Assembly (NCBI RefSeq): GCF_030908545.1
Contig: NZ_CP133083.1
Coordinates: 2,861,691 to 2,925,690 of the forward strand
Length of the DNA stretch: 64,000 nucleotides
Direction: 5' to 3'
Source of the DNA: Nitrosomonas sp. sh817
GTDB lineage: Bacteria; Pseudomonadota; Gammaproteobacteria; Burkholderiales; Nitrosomonadaceae
Made by a program: the position numbers and the translations under genes. Below are positions 26,806-35,214 of the stretch, piece after piece (the stretch's first letter is position 1; each line of letters starts with the position of its first letter). The notes under the pieces are model-generated. The model worked only from the letters and a program-made list of their open reading frames with translations, did not search any database and had not been told where the DNA came from.

Positions 26806-27572
26806 TATTTTTTCAGGGTTGCGCGGATGCTTTGTAAATGGCTGCGGCAGATGGAATCGAGAATGCGGATATCCAGCGCGTAGCCGAGGAAGTTGAAACC
26901 GGCGGCGATGCGCTGCTGCAACGCTTGCGGGTCGGGTTCGATAACGTGAATGCCGCCCGGTTTACCGGCGCGGCGTCCGGCTTCGAGCACTTGCGCGATC
27001 GCGGCTTGCACATCCGGATGATTCAAATCGCCGGGACGCCCCATCGAGCCGGATAAATCGTACGGACCGATGATATAGGCATCGATGCCGGGAACCGCCA
27101 GAATCTCATCGATGGCCTGAACCGCATCGACATGCTCGATCATCACGACGATCACCGCATTGTCTTCCAGCCAGGCGCGATAAGCCGGAAAACTCGCGCC
27201 GTAACCTTGCGCGCGCGCCAATCCGACGCCGCGTTGCCCGCGCGGCGGGTAATAGACGCCATCGACTGCGGCTTTGGCATCGGCGGCGGATTTGATCATC
27301 GGCACCATCACGCCGGTCGCGCCGGCATCCATGACACGTTTGATCTGATCGGGATGATTCGAAGTCAGCCGCACGATCGCCGGACATTGTTTAGCGTCGA
27401 GCACCTGAATAATGGCTTGCACTTCACTCAGCTCCAGCACGCTGTGCTCCATATCCAGCACCAGCCAGTCGAAACCGGCGGATGCCATGATTTCGGCGAT
27501 GGACGGATGCCCCAACGTGACCCACGAACCGATGGTCAATTCAGACCGGTTCAATTGTGCTTTTAATGACAT
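26805..27572 (-). CDS. HpcH/HpaI-family class II aldolase
   Basis: A 255-residue aldolase. LDMEHSV, GATGVMVPMIKSA, YPPRGQRGVG and a metal-binding Glu/Asp pair in VVMIEHVDAV and IIGPYDLSGS match the HpaI/YfaU group, which joins pyruvate to an aldehyde and forms 2-keto-3-deoxy acids. It lies directly after the cytidylyltransferase gene (14-base gap) and overlaps the dehydrogenase. With a CMP-transferase next to it, a role in making a 2-ulosonic acid for surface glycans is reasonable but inferred. Confidence 0.87.
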   Translation of the reverse strand: MSLKAQLNRSELTIGSWVTLGHPSIAEIMASAGFDWLVLDMEHSVLELSEVQAIIQVLDAKQCPAIVRLTSNHPDQIKRVMDAGATGVMVPMIKSAADAKAAVDGVYYPPRGQRGVGLARAQGYGASFPAYRAWLEDNAVIVVMIEHVDAVQAIDEILAVPGIDAYIIGPYDLSGSMGRPGDLNHPDVQAAIAQVLEAGRRAGKPGGIHVIEPDPQALQQRIAAGFNFLGYALDIRILDSICRSHLQSIRATLKK

Positions 27573-27586
27573 GACGGTTCCTGGTT

Positions 27587-28336
27587 CTAATAGTGGGACA
27601 GCAACGGATCGGATGCCATCAATTTCTCGACGCGCTGCAGATCGGCGGTGGTATCGACCGCTTGCGTGTTGTATTCGGTATGCACCATTCTGACCGGCAA
27701 GCCGTGTTCGAGCAAACGCAGCATGTCGATCGACTCAAGCTGTTCCAAAGGCGTCGGCGTCAGGCGGGTATATTGAAACAACAGATCGCGGCGGAACGGA
27801 ATGATGCACACCTGCTTGTACGCAACGGTATCGGCAAAGCCGCTTTTGGCCAGTGTCGGAATCGGGCGGCGCGACATATACAGCGCGTTGCCTTTTTGAT
27901 CCATCACCACCTTGATAGTGTTGACGTCGAGATAGTCCGCTTCGTGGTCGATTTTTTTGACCAGATTGACGCAACCGAGCTGCGGATCATGCTTGAACGG
28001 CGCCACGGCGGTATCAACCATGTCCGGATGCGTCATCGGCTCGTCGCCCTGCACCATCACGATCAATTCCGCATCGAGATTGGCCACCGCTTCGGCGACG
28101 CGGTCGCTGGCGCGTTCGTGAGTGTCGGCGGTCATAATCACTTTAGCGCCGAAACCTTCCGCAATTTCACGGATTTCTTCGTCGCAGGTGGCGATATAAG
28201 TCGCGTCGATGGATTGACTCATGGCGACACGTTTATAAATATGCTCGATCATCGGTCGGCCGAGGATTTTGGCGACCGGTTTACCCGGAAAGCGGGATGA
28301 GCCCATGCGGGCGGGAATAACAGCGATGGTTTTCAT
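27587..28336 (-). CDS. KdsB-like CMP-sugar (3-deoxy-octulosonate type) cytidylyltransferase
   Basis: A 249-residue nucleotidyltransferase of the KdsB fold: PARMGSSRFPGKPVAKI at the N-terminus, VQGDEP with the metal-binding Asp, and TIKVVMDQKGNALYMSRRPI. ATG 28336 was chosen over an upstream in-frame start because it gives the normal family N-terminus. It is first in the leftward operon. True KdsB usually lies with lpxK or kdsA-type genes; here it travels with an HpaI aldolase, so its substrate may be a different 2-keto-3-deoxy acid. Confidence 0.85.
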   Translation of the reverse strand: MKTIAVIPARMGSSRFPGKPVAKILGRPMIEHIYKRVAMSQSIDATYIATCDEEIREIAEGFGAKVIMTADTHERASDRVAEAVANLDAELIVMVQGDEPMTHPDMVDTAVAPFKHDPQLGCVNLVKKIDHEADYLDVNTIKVVMDQKGNALYMSRRPIPTLAKSGFADTVAYKQVCIIPFRRDLLFQYTRLTPTPLEQLESIDMLRLLEHGLPVRMVHTEYNTQAVDTTADLQRVEKLMASDPLLSHY

Positions 28337-28570
28337 GAAAATTTTGTATGCTGAATGAATGGTTGGATAAAAAACTGAGATCAAAATCGATGTGTTGATT
28401 ATCAGGTTTTTCCACTACCCTGAGCAATATTTATTGTTAAATTTTACGGATTTGTTGCATCTGTCATTTTTTTGCAGCAGCCCATCGCTGCTCCGCTGGT
28501 AATTGCGAGGTTGCCAGAGTAAAATGGCGCGCTTCACAGAATCTACTGTTTAATCGAGAGAAAAACTTGC

Positions 28571-28615
28571 GATGTTGCGTTTCCTGAATATCATTGCCGC
28601 CGAAACACAGTCATG
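28571..28615 (+). CDS. Possible 14-codon leader ORF coupled to the glycan gene
   Basis: ATG at 28571 opens a 14-codon frame (MLRFLNIIAAETQS) whose TGA overlaps the ATG of the next gene by ATGA. A purine-rich GAGAGAAAA lies before it, while the next gene lacks a good ribosome site of its own. This fits translational coupling. Whether the peptide matters is unknown. Confidence 0.35.
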
Positions 28616-29878
28616 AAAGCTCTTTTTTTTCTACGTCACTATAACGATATCGATCATGTCACTCCGGTCATTTACAAGTGGACCAGTTCCGGCCATCAAT
28701 GCGATGTGGTGCTGATCGGCTCGACGCAATTCCGCCGCGACTTCCGCGTCAAATATTTGAGTCAACTGCAAGGCGTGCGCGTTGCGCACATGAAAGAACT
28801 GTTCCCGCTGCTCGAGTATGTCAAATGGCGCTTGCAAATGCTGATGCTGACGCGCAATGTCCGGCGCATCAAAGTGATCGGCAGGATCGCCGAAAAACTC
28901 GCCGAGCGCTTTGACGAACGCCAGCGGGAACCGTTGTGGCGGCATACCGCCGAATTTTTACTGAACCGCTGCTTCGGCGACGATACCAAAGGCGTGGTCG
29001 CGTTTGACTGGATCGAGCGTAATTCGGTGATTTGTGTCGAATGGGTGGAAGTGGTCGTGGCGATCGCCCGGCACCGCGGATTCGGCACGGTTTCGCTGCC
29101 GCACGGCGACAGCCCGCACTACAGCCAACTGATCCGCCGCGGCGAACGGCGCGTCGAACCCGATGTCACGTTTTCGGCGGCAACCATCTTCGACCGGGTG
29201 GTCGTGCCTAACGAGTTATGCTCGGTGCGTTTCCGTCCTTTTATGAACGAGAGCCAACTGGCCGTATTGGGTTCGCCGCGCTATTGCGAGGAGTGGCTGA
29301 AGATTCTATCCGGTTTGATGCCGCCGTCGCCGCTGGTACGCTCCGATAGCCGCTTGAAGATCGTCATGTTCCTGCGCAAAGCGAACTTCACCACGTTCTG
29401 GGAAGAAGTGAGCGAAGTGGTGCATCTGATCGCCGAGTTTCCCGATGTGGAATTGATCATAAAACCGCACACCCGCAGCGGCTGGAAACAATCGCTAACG
29501 ACCGACAGTTCCATCAAAAAATTGCCGAATGTCCGCGTCGCCAGTGACGATGCCCATTCGGTGCACTTAATGAACTGGGCCGATGTCATTATCGACTTGG
29601 CCACATCCGTGGTGTTTGAAGCAGTGCGCGCGAAAAAACCGGTTTTGGCCGCTGATTATCTGATTGCCGCGCGTTCGGCCGTGGCTTATTACATGCCGGA
29701 AACGGAACTGAAATGCCGCGACGATGTGTATGAAAAAATTAACGGTTTTTTAACCAACGGAACAGATGCTTTCTATATCGAAGAGCACCGGCAACATTTC
29801 TTGAGAGAAATGCTGGATTATCCGGATGCCGGCGTGCTGCCGCGTTACGTAGCGCTGTTGGAACAAGCAGCGGGCTGA
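28613..29878 (+). CDS. Surface-polysaccharide GT-B-like transferase of unknown specificity
   Basis: A 421-residue cytosolic protein. The C-terminal half (IKPHTRSGW, then VHLMNWADVIIDLATSVVFEAVRAKKPVL) resembles the acceptor/donor fold of CDP-glycerol glycerophosphotransferases and capsule GT-B enzymes. The N-terminal half (LFFLRHYNDIDHVTPVIYKW) is a Rossmann-type beginning. It is divergent from the KdsB-like operon, and a string of glycan genes follows. It could transfer the sugar activated by that operon. No family was firmly recognised. Confidence 0.6.
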   Translation: MKALFFLRHYNDIDHVTPVIYKWTSSGHQCDVVLIGSTQFRRDFRVKYLSQLQGVRVAHMKELFPLLEYVKWRLQMLMLTRNVRRIKVIGRIAEKLAERFDERQREPLWRHTAEFLLNRCFGDDTKGVVAFDWIERNSVICVEWVEVVVAIARHRGFGTVSLPHGDSPHYSQLIRRGERRVEPDVTFSAATIFDRVVVPNELCSVRFRPFMNESQLAVLGSPRYCEEWLKILSGLMPPSPLVRSDSRLKIVMFLRKANFTTFWEEVSEVVHLIAEFPDVELIIKPHTRSGWKQSLTTDSSIKKLPNVRVASDDAHSVHLMNWADVIIDLATSVVFEAVRAKKPVLAADYLIAARSAVAYYMPETELKCRDDVYEKINGFLTNGTDAFYIEEHRQHFLREMLDYPDAGVLPRYVALLEQAAG

Positions 29879-29951
29879 CTGCGTCTCTTCCTTGACCAAA
29901 CCGGCGCAAAATTTACCTGCTAACAGGCCGTCACAATCATGAGGTGATGAA

Positions 29952-30716
29952 ATGCGTGTAAAAGATATTTTAAACGAGCTGGTAGTGTCGGCTTACAAAC
30001 TAAAAGGCGGCTATACCGATGTCACGGTCAGAGGCCAGCAATTGCGCATTTCCGTCGATCACTTACGCACGCTCAACCGCGCCCGGACTTATTCCAAGAA
30101 AGAACCCGATACCCTCGATTGGCTGGATAGCTTCGAGCCGGGATCGAATTATTTCGATATCGGCGCCAATATCGGCCAGTATTCGCTGTATCCGGCAAGA
30201 AAATACGGCGGCCAGGTGAAAACTTTCGCGTTCGAGCCGCAAAGCAATAATTACTACGCGCTCAACAAGAATATCTACCTGAATAATCTCAGCGAGCATA
30301 TTTTGTCCTACTGCGTCGCGGTTTCCGGAAAAACCGAATTTTCCAAATTGTATATTCCCAAATTCATCCCCGGCGGCAACCGTTCGCAGTTCGGGCATGA
30401 AGATCTGGAAAACATGAAAATGGCAGCCACGCATGTGCAAGGCATGTTCGGCGTGACCTTGGATGACTTATGCGCGAAATGGGGTTTTCCGTATCCGAAT
30501 TACATGAAAATCGATGTCGACGGCATCGAAATCCCGATCCTCGAAGGCGCGGCAGCCGTGCTGGCAAATCCGGCGTTGAAATCGGTCATCATCGAACTCG
30601 GCACCGCGACCGAACAAGATAAAGCTGTCGCATTGATGCAACAAGCCGGTCTGGTGGTTACGCAACGGCCGTCGAAGAACTGGGGTGAAACCTATTTGAT
30701 TTTCGGCAGAGCTTGA
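29952..30716 (+). CDS. FkbM-family methyltransferase
   Basis: A 254-residue SAM-dependent methyltransferase of the FkbM type: the SAM-binding NYFDIGANIGQYSLY, FEPQSNNYYALNKN and the C-terminal YMKIDVDGIEIPILEGA are characteristic. GAGGTG lies 5 bases before the ATG. FkbM proteins in glycan clusters usually O-methylate a sugar. It lies 73 bases after the GT-B gene and 17 bases before the GT2 gene, in one direction. Confidence 0.88.
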   Translation: MRVKDILNELVVSAYKLKGGYTDVTVRGQQLRISVDHLRTLNRARTYSKKEPDTLDWLDSFEPGSNYFDIGANIGQYSLYPARKYGGQVKTFAFEPQSNNYYALNKNIYLNNLSEHILSYCVAVSGKTEFSKLYIPKFIPGGNRSQFGHEDLENMKMAATHVQGMFGVTLDDLCAKWGFPYPNYMKIDVDGIEIPILEGAAAVLANPALKSVIIELGTATEQDKAVALMQQAGLVVTQRPSKNWGETYLIFGRA

Positions 30717-30733
30717 TGCATTAGTATTTACTG

Positions 30734-31732
30734 ATGAGTGATACGCCCATCATCGACGTTGTCATTCCCGTCTACAATGCGCCGGAATTAACCCGGCGTT
30801 GCATCGATTCCGTCGTCACCCATCTCAATCCATCAATCCGCACCATTCATATTCAGGACGACGCATCCGCCGAAGAAACGCGGGCCATGCTCGGCAGTTT
30901 GCCGTATCCGCAAGTGCAAGTTTTTCACGCACCGGTCAATCAAGGTTTCGGTAAATCGGTCAATGACGCGGTATCGCGCTCGGACGCCGAACTGGTGCTG
31001 GTGCTCAATTCCGATCTTGAAATCAACTCGAATTTCCTGCCGTTGCTGTGCGCCGCATTGGCAGCCGATCCCCGGCTGGCGGTGATCAGTCCGAGTGAAA
31101 CGGCGATGCCGCAGGAAAAAATCAACCGGTATCAACGGCAACCCGGCGGCTACCTTACGACTTACCGCTTCAGAGGCTACGGTTTCCTGATCCGCCGCTC
31201 GGTTTTTCAGACGCTGGGCGGCTTCGATCCGCAGTTTGGCCGCGGTTATTACGAAGACACCGACCTCGGACGCCGCTTGGATCAGCAGGGCTGGCGCATG
31301 GGATTGCACCCCGAGGCGATGGTGCAGCACAAAACCGGCGCGTCGTTCGGACGCGGTAAAGCATACCGGGAACTGGTGGAACGCAATCGCAACTTGTATT
31401 TCTCGCGTTACCCGCTGGCTCGGCAAAATGTGCTGGTGGTGTCGGGAATGGCGGTACCGGCTGAATTGACTGACGCAATCGAGCAAGTCATGCGCCAGGG
31501 CGGCCGCTTGCATTGGCTCACACCGGCCCGGTTAGCAAAATTATCTTGCCTGCAAATGCTGAATAGCGAACTTAGTTTGCGAGGATTGTTGAAAATCCTG
31601 TTACGCGGCTGGTCGCGCGAAGACAAACGCATTACCGCGATCTGGCTGTTACCGCCTGTTACCCTGTGGGCACGGATATTACTGACGGTGTTTGGCCGTT
31701 TGCGCGGATTGGCAATACGCCGGTGGCAATGA
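30734..31732 (+). CDS. Family 2 glycosyltransferase
   Basis: A 332-residue GT-A enzyme. VVIPVYNAPE, the nucleotide-binding VLNSDLEI and the acceptor segment GGFDPQFGRGYYEDTDLGRR (an ED-type catalytic motif) are as in rhamnosyltransferase-like GT2 proteins. The C-terminal 100 residues include basic and hydrophobic parts that may lie on the membrane. Its TGA overlaps the start of the ligase gene (ATGA). It should add one sugar to a surface oligosaccharide; donor and acceptor are unknown. Confidence 0.88.
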   Translation: MSDTPIIDVVIPVYNAPELTRRCIDSVVTHLNPSIRTIHIQDDASAEETRAMLGSLPYPQVQVFHAPVNQGFGKSVNDAVSRSDAELVLVLNSDLEINSNFLPLLCAALAADPRLAVISPSETAMPQEKINRYQRQPGGYLTTYRFRGYGFLIRRSVFQTLGGFDPQFGRGYYEDTDLGRRLDQQGWRMGLHPEAMVQHKTGASFGRGKAYRELVERNRNLYFSRYPLARQNVLVVSGMAVPAELTDAIEQVMRQGGRLHWLTPARLAKLSCLQMLNSELSLRGLLKILLRGWSREDKRITAIWLLPPVTLWARILLTVFGRLRGLAIRRWQ

Positions 31733-32928
31733 GCGCATCGATACTGACCGCCAGCCGCCGTGAATGGTTGATCCGCGTTGCATTGATGGTTTTTTGCGCC
31801 GGACTTTGGCGCAACGAATTGAATTTCGTCGCTTTTCCATTGCTGATCGTCGCCTGGCTGACCGACGGCGGCTTGCACCGGTTGCATCACGCGTTCAAGC
31901 AACCGCTGGCGCAAGCAATTCTGTTGCTGTGTCTTTGGCTGGTGGCCGGTTTGATGTGGAGCGATGAACCTTGGGATGGCCGGTTGAAGTGGCTGAAGTA
32001 TTTCATCTGGCTGCTGCTGGTTCCGCTGTATGCGCTGTTGACCAAAGAACGTTTACCGTGGGCAATCGGTGCTTTGATCGCAGGTTATCTGACGGCGCTG
32101 GGTTTGGGTATTCATCAGTGGCTGGTGATCGGCGAACAAGGCATCCAAGCATTGAACATGTCGTATTTGAGTTTCTCGGCCATGCTCGGCGCCGGAGCAA
32201 TCGTGCTGGCCGGGCTTGCCTGCATGAGCCGGTCGCTGCTATTGCAACTGGTGTTGTGGGCGGCAGTCATCGCATTGATTTACGTTCAATTTCATCAGTA
32301 TGGGCGGGTGCTTTTGCTGGCTACGCTGGGCGCCATCGTGTTGCAGGTTTATTGGCGCTATCGCATCAATCTCCGTAAATTTGCCGCAATTTTTATCGCG
32401 ATTGTGATCACCGCCGGAATTTTTGCCTATACCAGCCCGGCTTTTCAAGAGCGGATAAGACTGGCGCAAGGCGATATCGAATTGCTGCAACAAGGCAATT
32501 TCAGTTCCAGTCTCGGTTATCGTTTGGCGATGTGGGATGTGGGATTGCACGCGATCGCCGAGCATCCGTGGACAGGACTCGGAACCGGTGCGCCAGCGCG
32601 TTATTTCGATACCGCGATCCAGACGTACAAAGACGGCTTGTACCGTGATTTACCGGCGTTTCAGAAAACCTCGCATTATCACAACGATTGGATCGAGATC
32701 GGCATGCATATCGGGATACCGGGAATGCTGATCTTGCTGTTATTTTACTGGGGCTGGTATCAGGCTTTTCACCGGAATGGGCTCGCGGTACTCGGCATCG
32801 GTTTGGTGAGCTATGCGATGCTGGCGGGGCAAACCGATGCTTTTCTGATTTTTAGCCGGATGCCGGTGTTATTGCTGAGCATTACCGCCATTGCAATGGC
32901 CTGGCAGCGGCAACCAACGGACGCTTGA
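31729..32928 (+). CDS. O-antigen ligase/polymerase family (Wzy_C) membrane protein
   Basis: A 399-residue protein with about ten hydrophobic helices. A large periplasmic loop lies between residues about 245 and 330, carrying the Wzy_C pattern (LGYRLAMWDVGLHAIAEHPW, then HYHNDWIEIGMHIGIPGM). The His and Arg residues in this loop match those needed in O-antigen ligases. ATG 31729 overlaps the GT2 stop; the longer upstream reading is inside the GT2 gene. It joins or polymerises surface glycan at the periplasmic face. Confidence 0.87.
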   Translation: MSASILTASRREWLIRVALMVFCAGLWRNELNFVAFPLLIVAWLTDGGLHRLHHAFKQPLAQAILLLCLWLVAGLMWSDEPWDGRLKWLKYFIWLLLVPLYALLTKERLPWAIGALIAGYLTALGLGIHQWLVIGEQGIQALNMSYLSFSAMLGAGAIVLAGLACMSRSLLLQLVLWAAVIALIYVQFHQYGRVLLLATLGAIVLQVYWRYRINLRKFAAIFIAIVITAGIFAYTSPAFQERIRLAQGDIELLQQGNFSSSLGYRLAMWDVGLHAIAEHPWTGLGTGAPARYFDTAIQTYKDGLYRDLPAFQKTSHYHNDWIEIGMHIGIPGMLILLLFYWGWYQAFHRNGLAVLGIGLVSYAMLAGQTDAFLIFSRMPVLLLSITAIAMAWQRQPTDA

Positions 32929-32933
32929 ACGCG

Positions 32934-33920
32934 ATGCAACCAGAACCGATCGCTACTGAGTCAAACCCTGTTTGTTATTTGTGCGGACAGCCGGGTGAAG
33001 TGTTATATCCCCGTCTGACCGACCGGTTATTCGGCGCACCGGGCGAGTGGGTGCTTAAACGTTGTCCGTCGCCAAGTTGTGGTTTGGTCTGGCTGGATCC
33101 CCGGCCAACCATCGCAGACATTGGCAAAGCCTATAAAACTTACTATACCCACGATCATGCCGGTCACCGGCAGCTCACGCGCATGGCGCGCATCGTGCGC
33201 GGCCTGTTACACCCGCTCAGCGTCATCCTGTTGGGATTGCGGCAAGAACGCCGCCGCTACAAGCGCATTTATCTCGATAAGACATTGCCGGGACGGTTGC
33301 TGGAAGTCGGTTGCGGCAACGGCAAGCGCCTGGCGCGAATGCAAAAATCCGGCTGGCTGGTCGCCGGGCAGGAAGTCGATCCGCTCGCGGCAGATCATGT
33401 GCGGCAAAAATACGGAATCGCGGTGCATTTGGGCCCGCTGGAGACGATCGACGCCGCAGAACCCTACGATGCGATTATCATGAGTCACGTCATCGAGCAT
33501 GTGCACGACCCGCTGGCAATGCTGCAAACCTGCCACCGCTTGCTCAAAAAGGACGGCGTGATCGTGCTGCTGACGCCGAATACCGCCAGTTACGGTCATC
33601 GCACCTTCACCGCCGGTTGGCGCGGGCTTGAACCACCGCGGCATTTGCATTTATTCAATCGTGTAACTTTATCGCAGCTCGCGGAAAAAGCCGGATTCGG
33701 CGGCGTGCAAACCTGGACCACGCCGGTCGGCGCGTACGGCATTGGGCAGAGCAGCCGGTCAGCGGCGGAATTAACGGATACCGCGCAGCTAGACACCGGC
33801 CGTATCACGGTTCGCGATGTGCTACGGGGATTCCGGTTTCAAGTGGCTGCCAGCGTGCGTTATCTGCTCGATAAAAACTCTGGTGAGGAATGTGTGCTAA
33901 TCGCCAAGAAGATTTCTTAA
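32934..33920 (+). CDS. SAM-dependent methyltransferase with N-terminal zinc-ribbon-like region
   Basis: A 328-residue protein. The N-terminus has four cysteines in CYLCGQPG and CPSPSCGLVW, likely a small zinc-binding knuckle. The methyltransferase core has LLEVGCGNGKRL (motif I), DAIIMSHVIEHVHDP and LLTPNTAS. TTG 32925 is also possible and overlaps the previous stop; ATG 32934 is preferred. Such fused enzymes are frequent in polysaccharide clusters, where they modify sugars or lipid-linked intermediates. The substrate is unknown. Confidence 0.82.
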   Translation: MQPEPIATESNPVCYLCGQPGEVLYPRLTDRLFGAPGEWVLKRCPSPSCGLVWLDPRPTIADIGKAYKTYYTHDHAGHRQLTRMARIVRGLLHPLSVILLGLRQERRRYKRIYLDKTLPGRLLEVGCGNGKRLARMQKSGWLVAGQEVDPLAADHVRQKYGIAVHLGPLETIDAAEPYDAIIMSHVIEHVHDPLAMLQTCHRLLKKDGVIVLLTPNTASYGHRTFTAGWRGLEPPRHLHLFNRVTLSQLAEKAGFGGVQTWTTPVGAYGIGQSSRSAAELTDTAQLDTGRITVRDVLRGFRFQVAASVRYLLDKNSGEECVLIAKKIS

Positions 33921-33938
33921 CTTTCACTGATTTTAAAA

Positions 33939-34607
33939 ATGAACAATCAATCTAACCGATCCGGCATTGCCCCGGTCGATCCGCTCATCGAAACCTATAT
34001 GCGCGAGCTAGTGGCGCATACCGATCACCCGGTGTTGCTGGATATGGAAGATTATGCACGGCGCAATAATTTTCCGATCGTCAACCGGTTGGCGGGTGTT
34101 TTTCTCGAAACCCAGGCGAAAATGATCGGCACCAAGCGGGTATTCGAATTTGGCAGCGGTTATGGCTATTCGGCCTACTGGTTCGCGCGCGCGGTCGGCG
34201 ACGATGGCTTGGTGATTTGCAGCGACTCAGACACACAAAACCGCGAGCGCGCGCAACAATACTTAACGCAAGCGGCGCTGTGGCAACGCGTGCAGTTCAA
34301 CACCGGCATGGCGCAGGAAGTTTTTGCCCAAACCGAAGGACTGTTCGACATTTGCTATAACGACGTCGACAAACACGCCTACCCCGAAGTTTGGCGGCTG
34401 GCGAAAGACCGGATCCGGCCGGGAGGACTGTATATCGCGGATAACGTGTTATGGCGCGGACGGGTCGCGATGGACACGTATCAAGACGCATCCCCCGGCT
34501 CCACCGCAGCCATCGCCGAACATAACCGGCTGATTTTCAAAGACCCGGACTTCGACGCATTTATCAACCCGACGCGCGATGGATTGGTGGTGGCGCGGAG
34601 GAAGTGA
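33939..34607 (+). CDS. O-methyltransferase (CCoAOMT-like family 3)
   Basis: A 222-residue protein whose motifs RVFEFGSGYGYSAYWFARAV, the acidic motif II ICSDSD and FDICYNDVDKHAYPE, then IRPGGLYIADNVLWRGRV, are those of the cation-dependent caffeoyl-CoA O-methyltransferase-type group. It is the last gene of the rightward glycan unit, 18 bases after the methyltransferase gene. The accessory island begins right after it. Confidence 0.88.
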   Translation: MNNQSNRSGIAPVDPLIETYMRELVAHTDHPVLLDMEDYARRNNFPIVNRLAGVFLETQAKMIGTKRVFEFGSGYGYSAYWFARAVGDDGLVICSDSDTQNRERAQQYLTQAALWQRVQFNTGMAQEVFAQTEGLFDICYNDVDKHAYPEVWRLAKDRIRPGGLYIADNVLWRGRVAMDTYQDASPGSTAAIAEHNRLIFKDPDFDAFINPTRDGLVVARRK

Positions 34608-34652
34608 GTTGAAGGTAAGGGTACCCGTTGCAAAATTTGAAAAATCTGTAGG

Positions 34653-35027
34653 CTATGTGATGTTTGCAGCCCTTGCCAAGAACCCATCGACGGCTTCTTC
34701 AAGCTCCAGTTTCGTGAACGGTGGAGTCAGTGTTCCCAGGTCTGTGGATTCTGTTTTCGCTAAGTACGGGAACATCGGTATCGCATTGCGCGCCCAATAA
34801 AGCAAGCGCCCAGCTACCGGAAAGATGTCGATCAGCTTTTTAACAACGACTTGTCCCTCAGGGAAGGGTTGAAAGTCCAGGCGATGGAGATGATTACCGA
34901 TCCACCACCGCAGCTCGATGTTGAAAGCGTCATAGTGCGTGTCCCGAGCGATGAACAAATTGCGACGCTGTGCCGCTGCGGCGACAATGACGGCGTTCAG
35001 ATCGGGTGGTACTTCAACTGGTTGCAT
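34653..35027 (-). CDS. Integron-type cassette gene of unknown function
   Basis: A 124-residue protein starting at the ATG that lies inside the GTTATGC core of an attC-like site (35024-35030), a hallmark of integron cassettes. The frame is also open upstream through the attC, but that part is the recombination site. The stop codon TAG lies in GCCTACA (34653-34647), a possible degenerate R-box of the next attC, whose remaining part is not seen. No domain was recognised. The sequence is Ala- and aromatic-rich with a mixed helix/strand pattern. Confidence 0.5.
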   Translation of the reverse strand: MQPVEVPPDLNAVIVAAAAQRRNLFIARDTHYDAFNIELRWWIGNHLHRLDFQPFPEGQVVVKKLIDIFPVAGRLLYWARNAIPMFPYLAKTESTDLGTLTPPFTKLELEEAVDGFLARAANIT

Positions 35028-35099
35028 AACTTCCAAGCTCAGGGGCGCTGCGCGATGAAGCTGCGCTACAGCCGCTTTGATGCCCAACTTGAACTAGAT
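35024..35099 (-). other. attC-like recombination site (cassette junction)
   Basis: Read on the minus strand, a degenerate R-box ATCTAGT (35099-35093) and a core GTTATGC (35030-35024) bracket arms that can pair imperfectly: TTCAAGTTGGGC near the left and GCCCCTGAGCTTGGAA near the right. The middle (GCGGCTGTAGCGCAGC) has further GC-rich pairing. Size (76 bases) and layout fit an integron attC, although the left box differs from RYYYAAC in its last two bases. Confidence 0.55.
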
Positions 35100-35210
35100 G
35101 TCCGAAAATGACGTGATATATTGCATCATCAATCATGTCTAATATTGCAGAACTCATCTTATCTCATTAATTTTATTAAATATCTGGTGATTCAAGTTTT
35201 ATCACATGAA
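35093..35210 (-). repeat. Copy 2 of a duplicated ~115-base module with a mini-ORF, frameshifted
   Basis: On the minus strand this stretch is similar to 41464-41580. Shared blocks include ACGCAATATATCACGTCATT-like sequence, AATAAAATTAA, a GA-rich ribosome site and an ATG (35157). The mini-ORF begins MSSAILDMIDDAIYHVI. Compared with the other copy it has one extra T (GTCATTTTCGG against GTCATTTCGG), so it no longer stops at the attC box and runs on to 35014 (47 codons). It lies between the caspase-like gene and the attC of the next cassette. Confidence 0.7.
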
Positions 35211-35214
35211 GTCA

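Noticed and set aside
34653-35087. Longer reading of the cassette protein (144 residues)
   Set aside because: The extra N-terminal part is translated from the attC arms; the ATG in the core GTTATGC is the better start.
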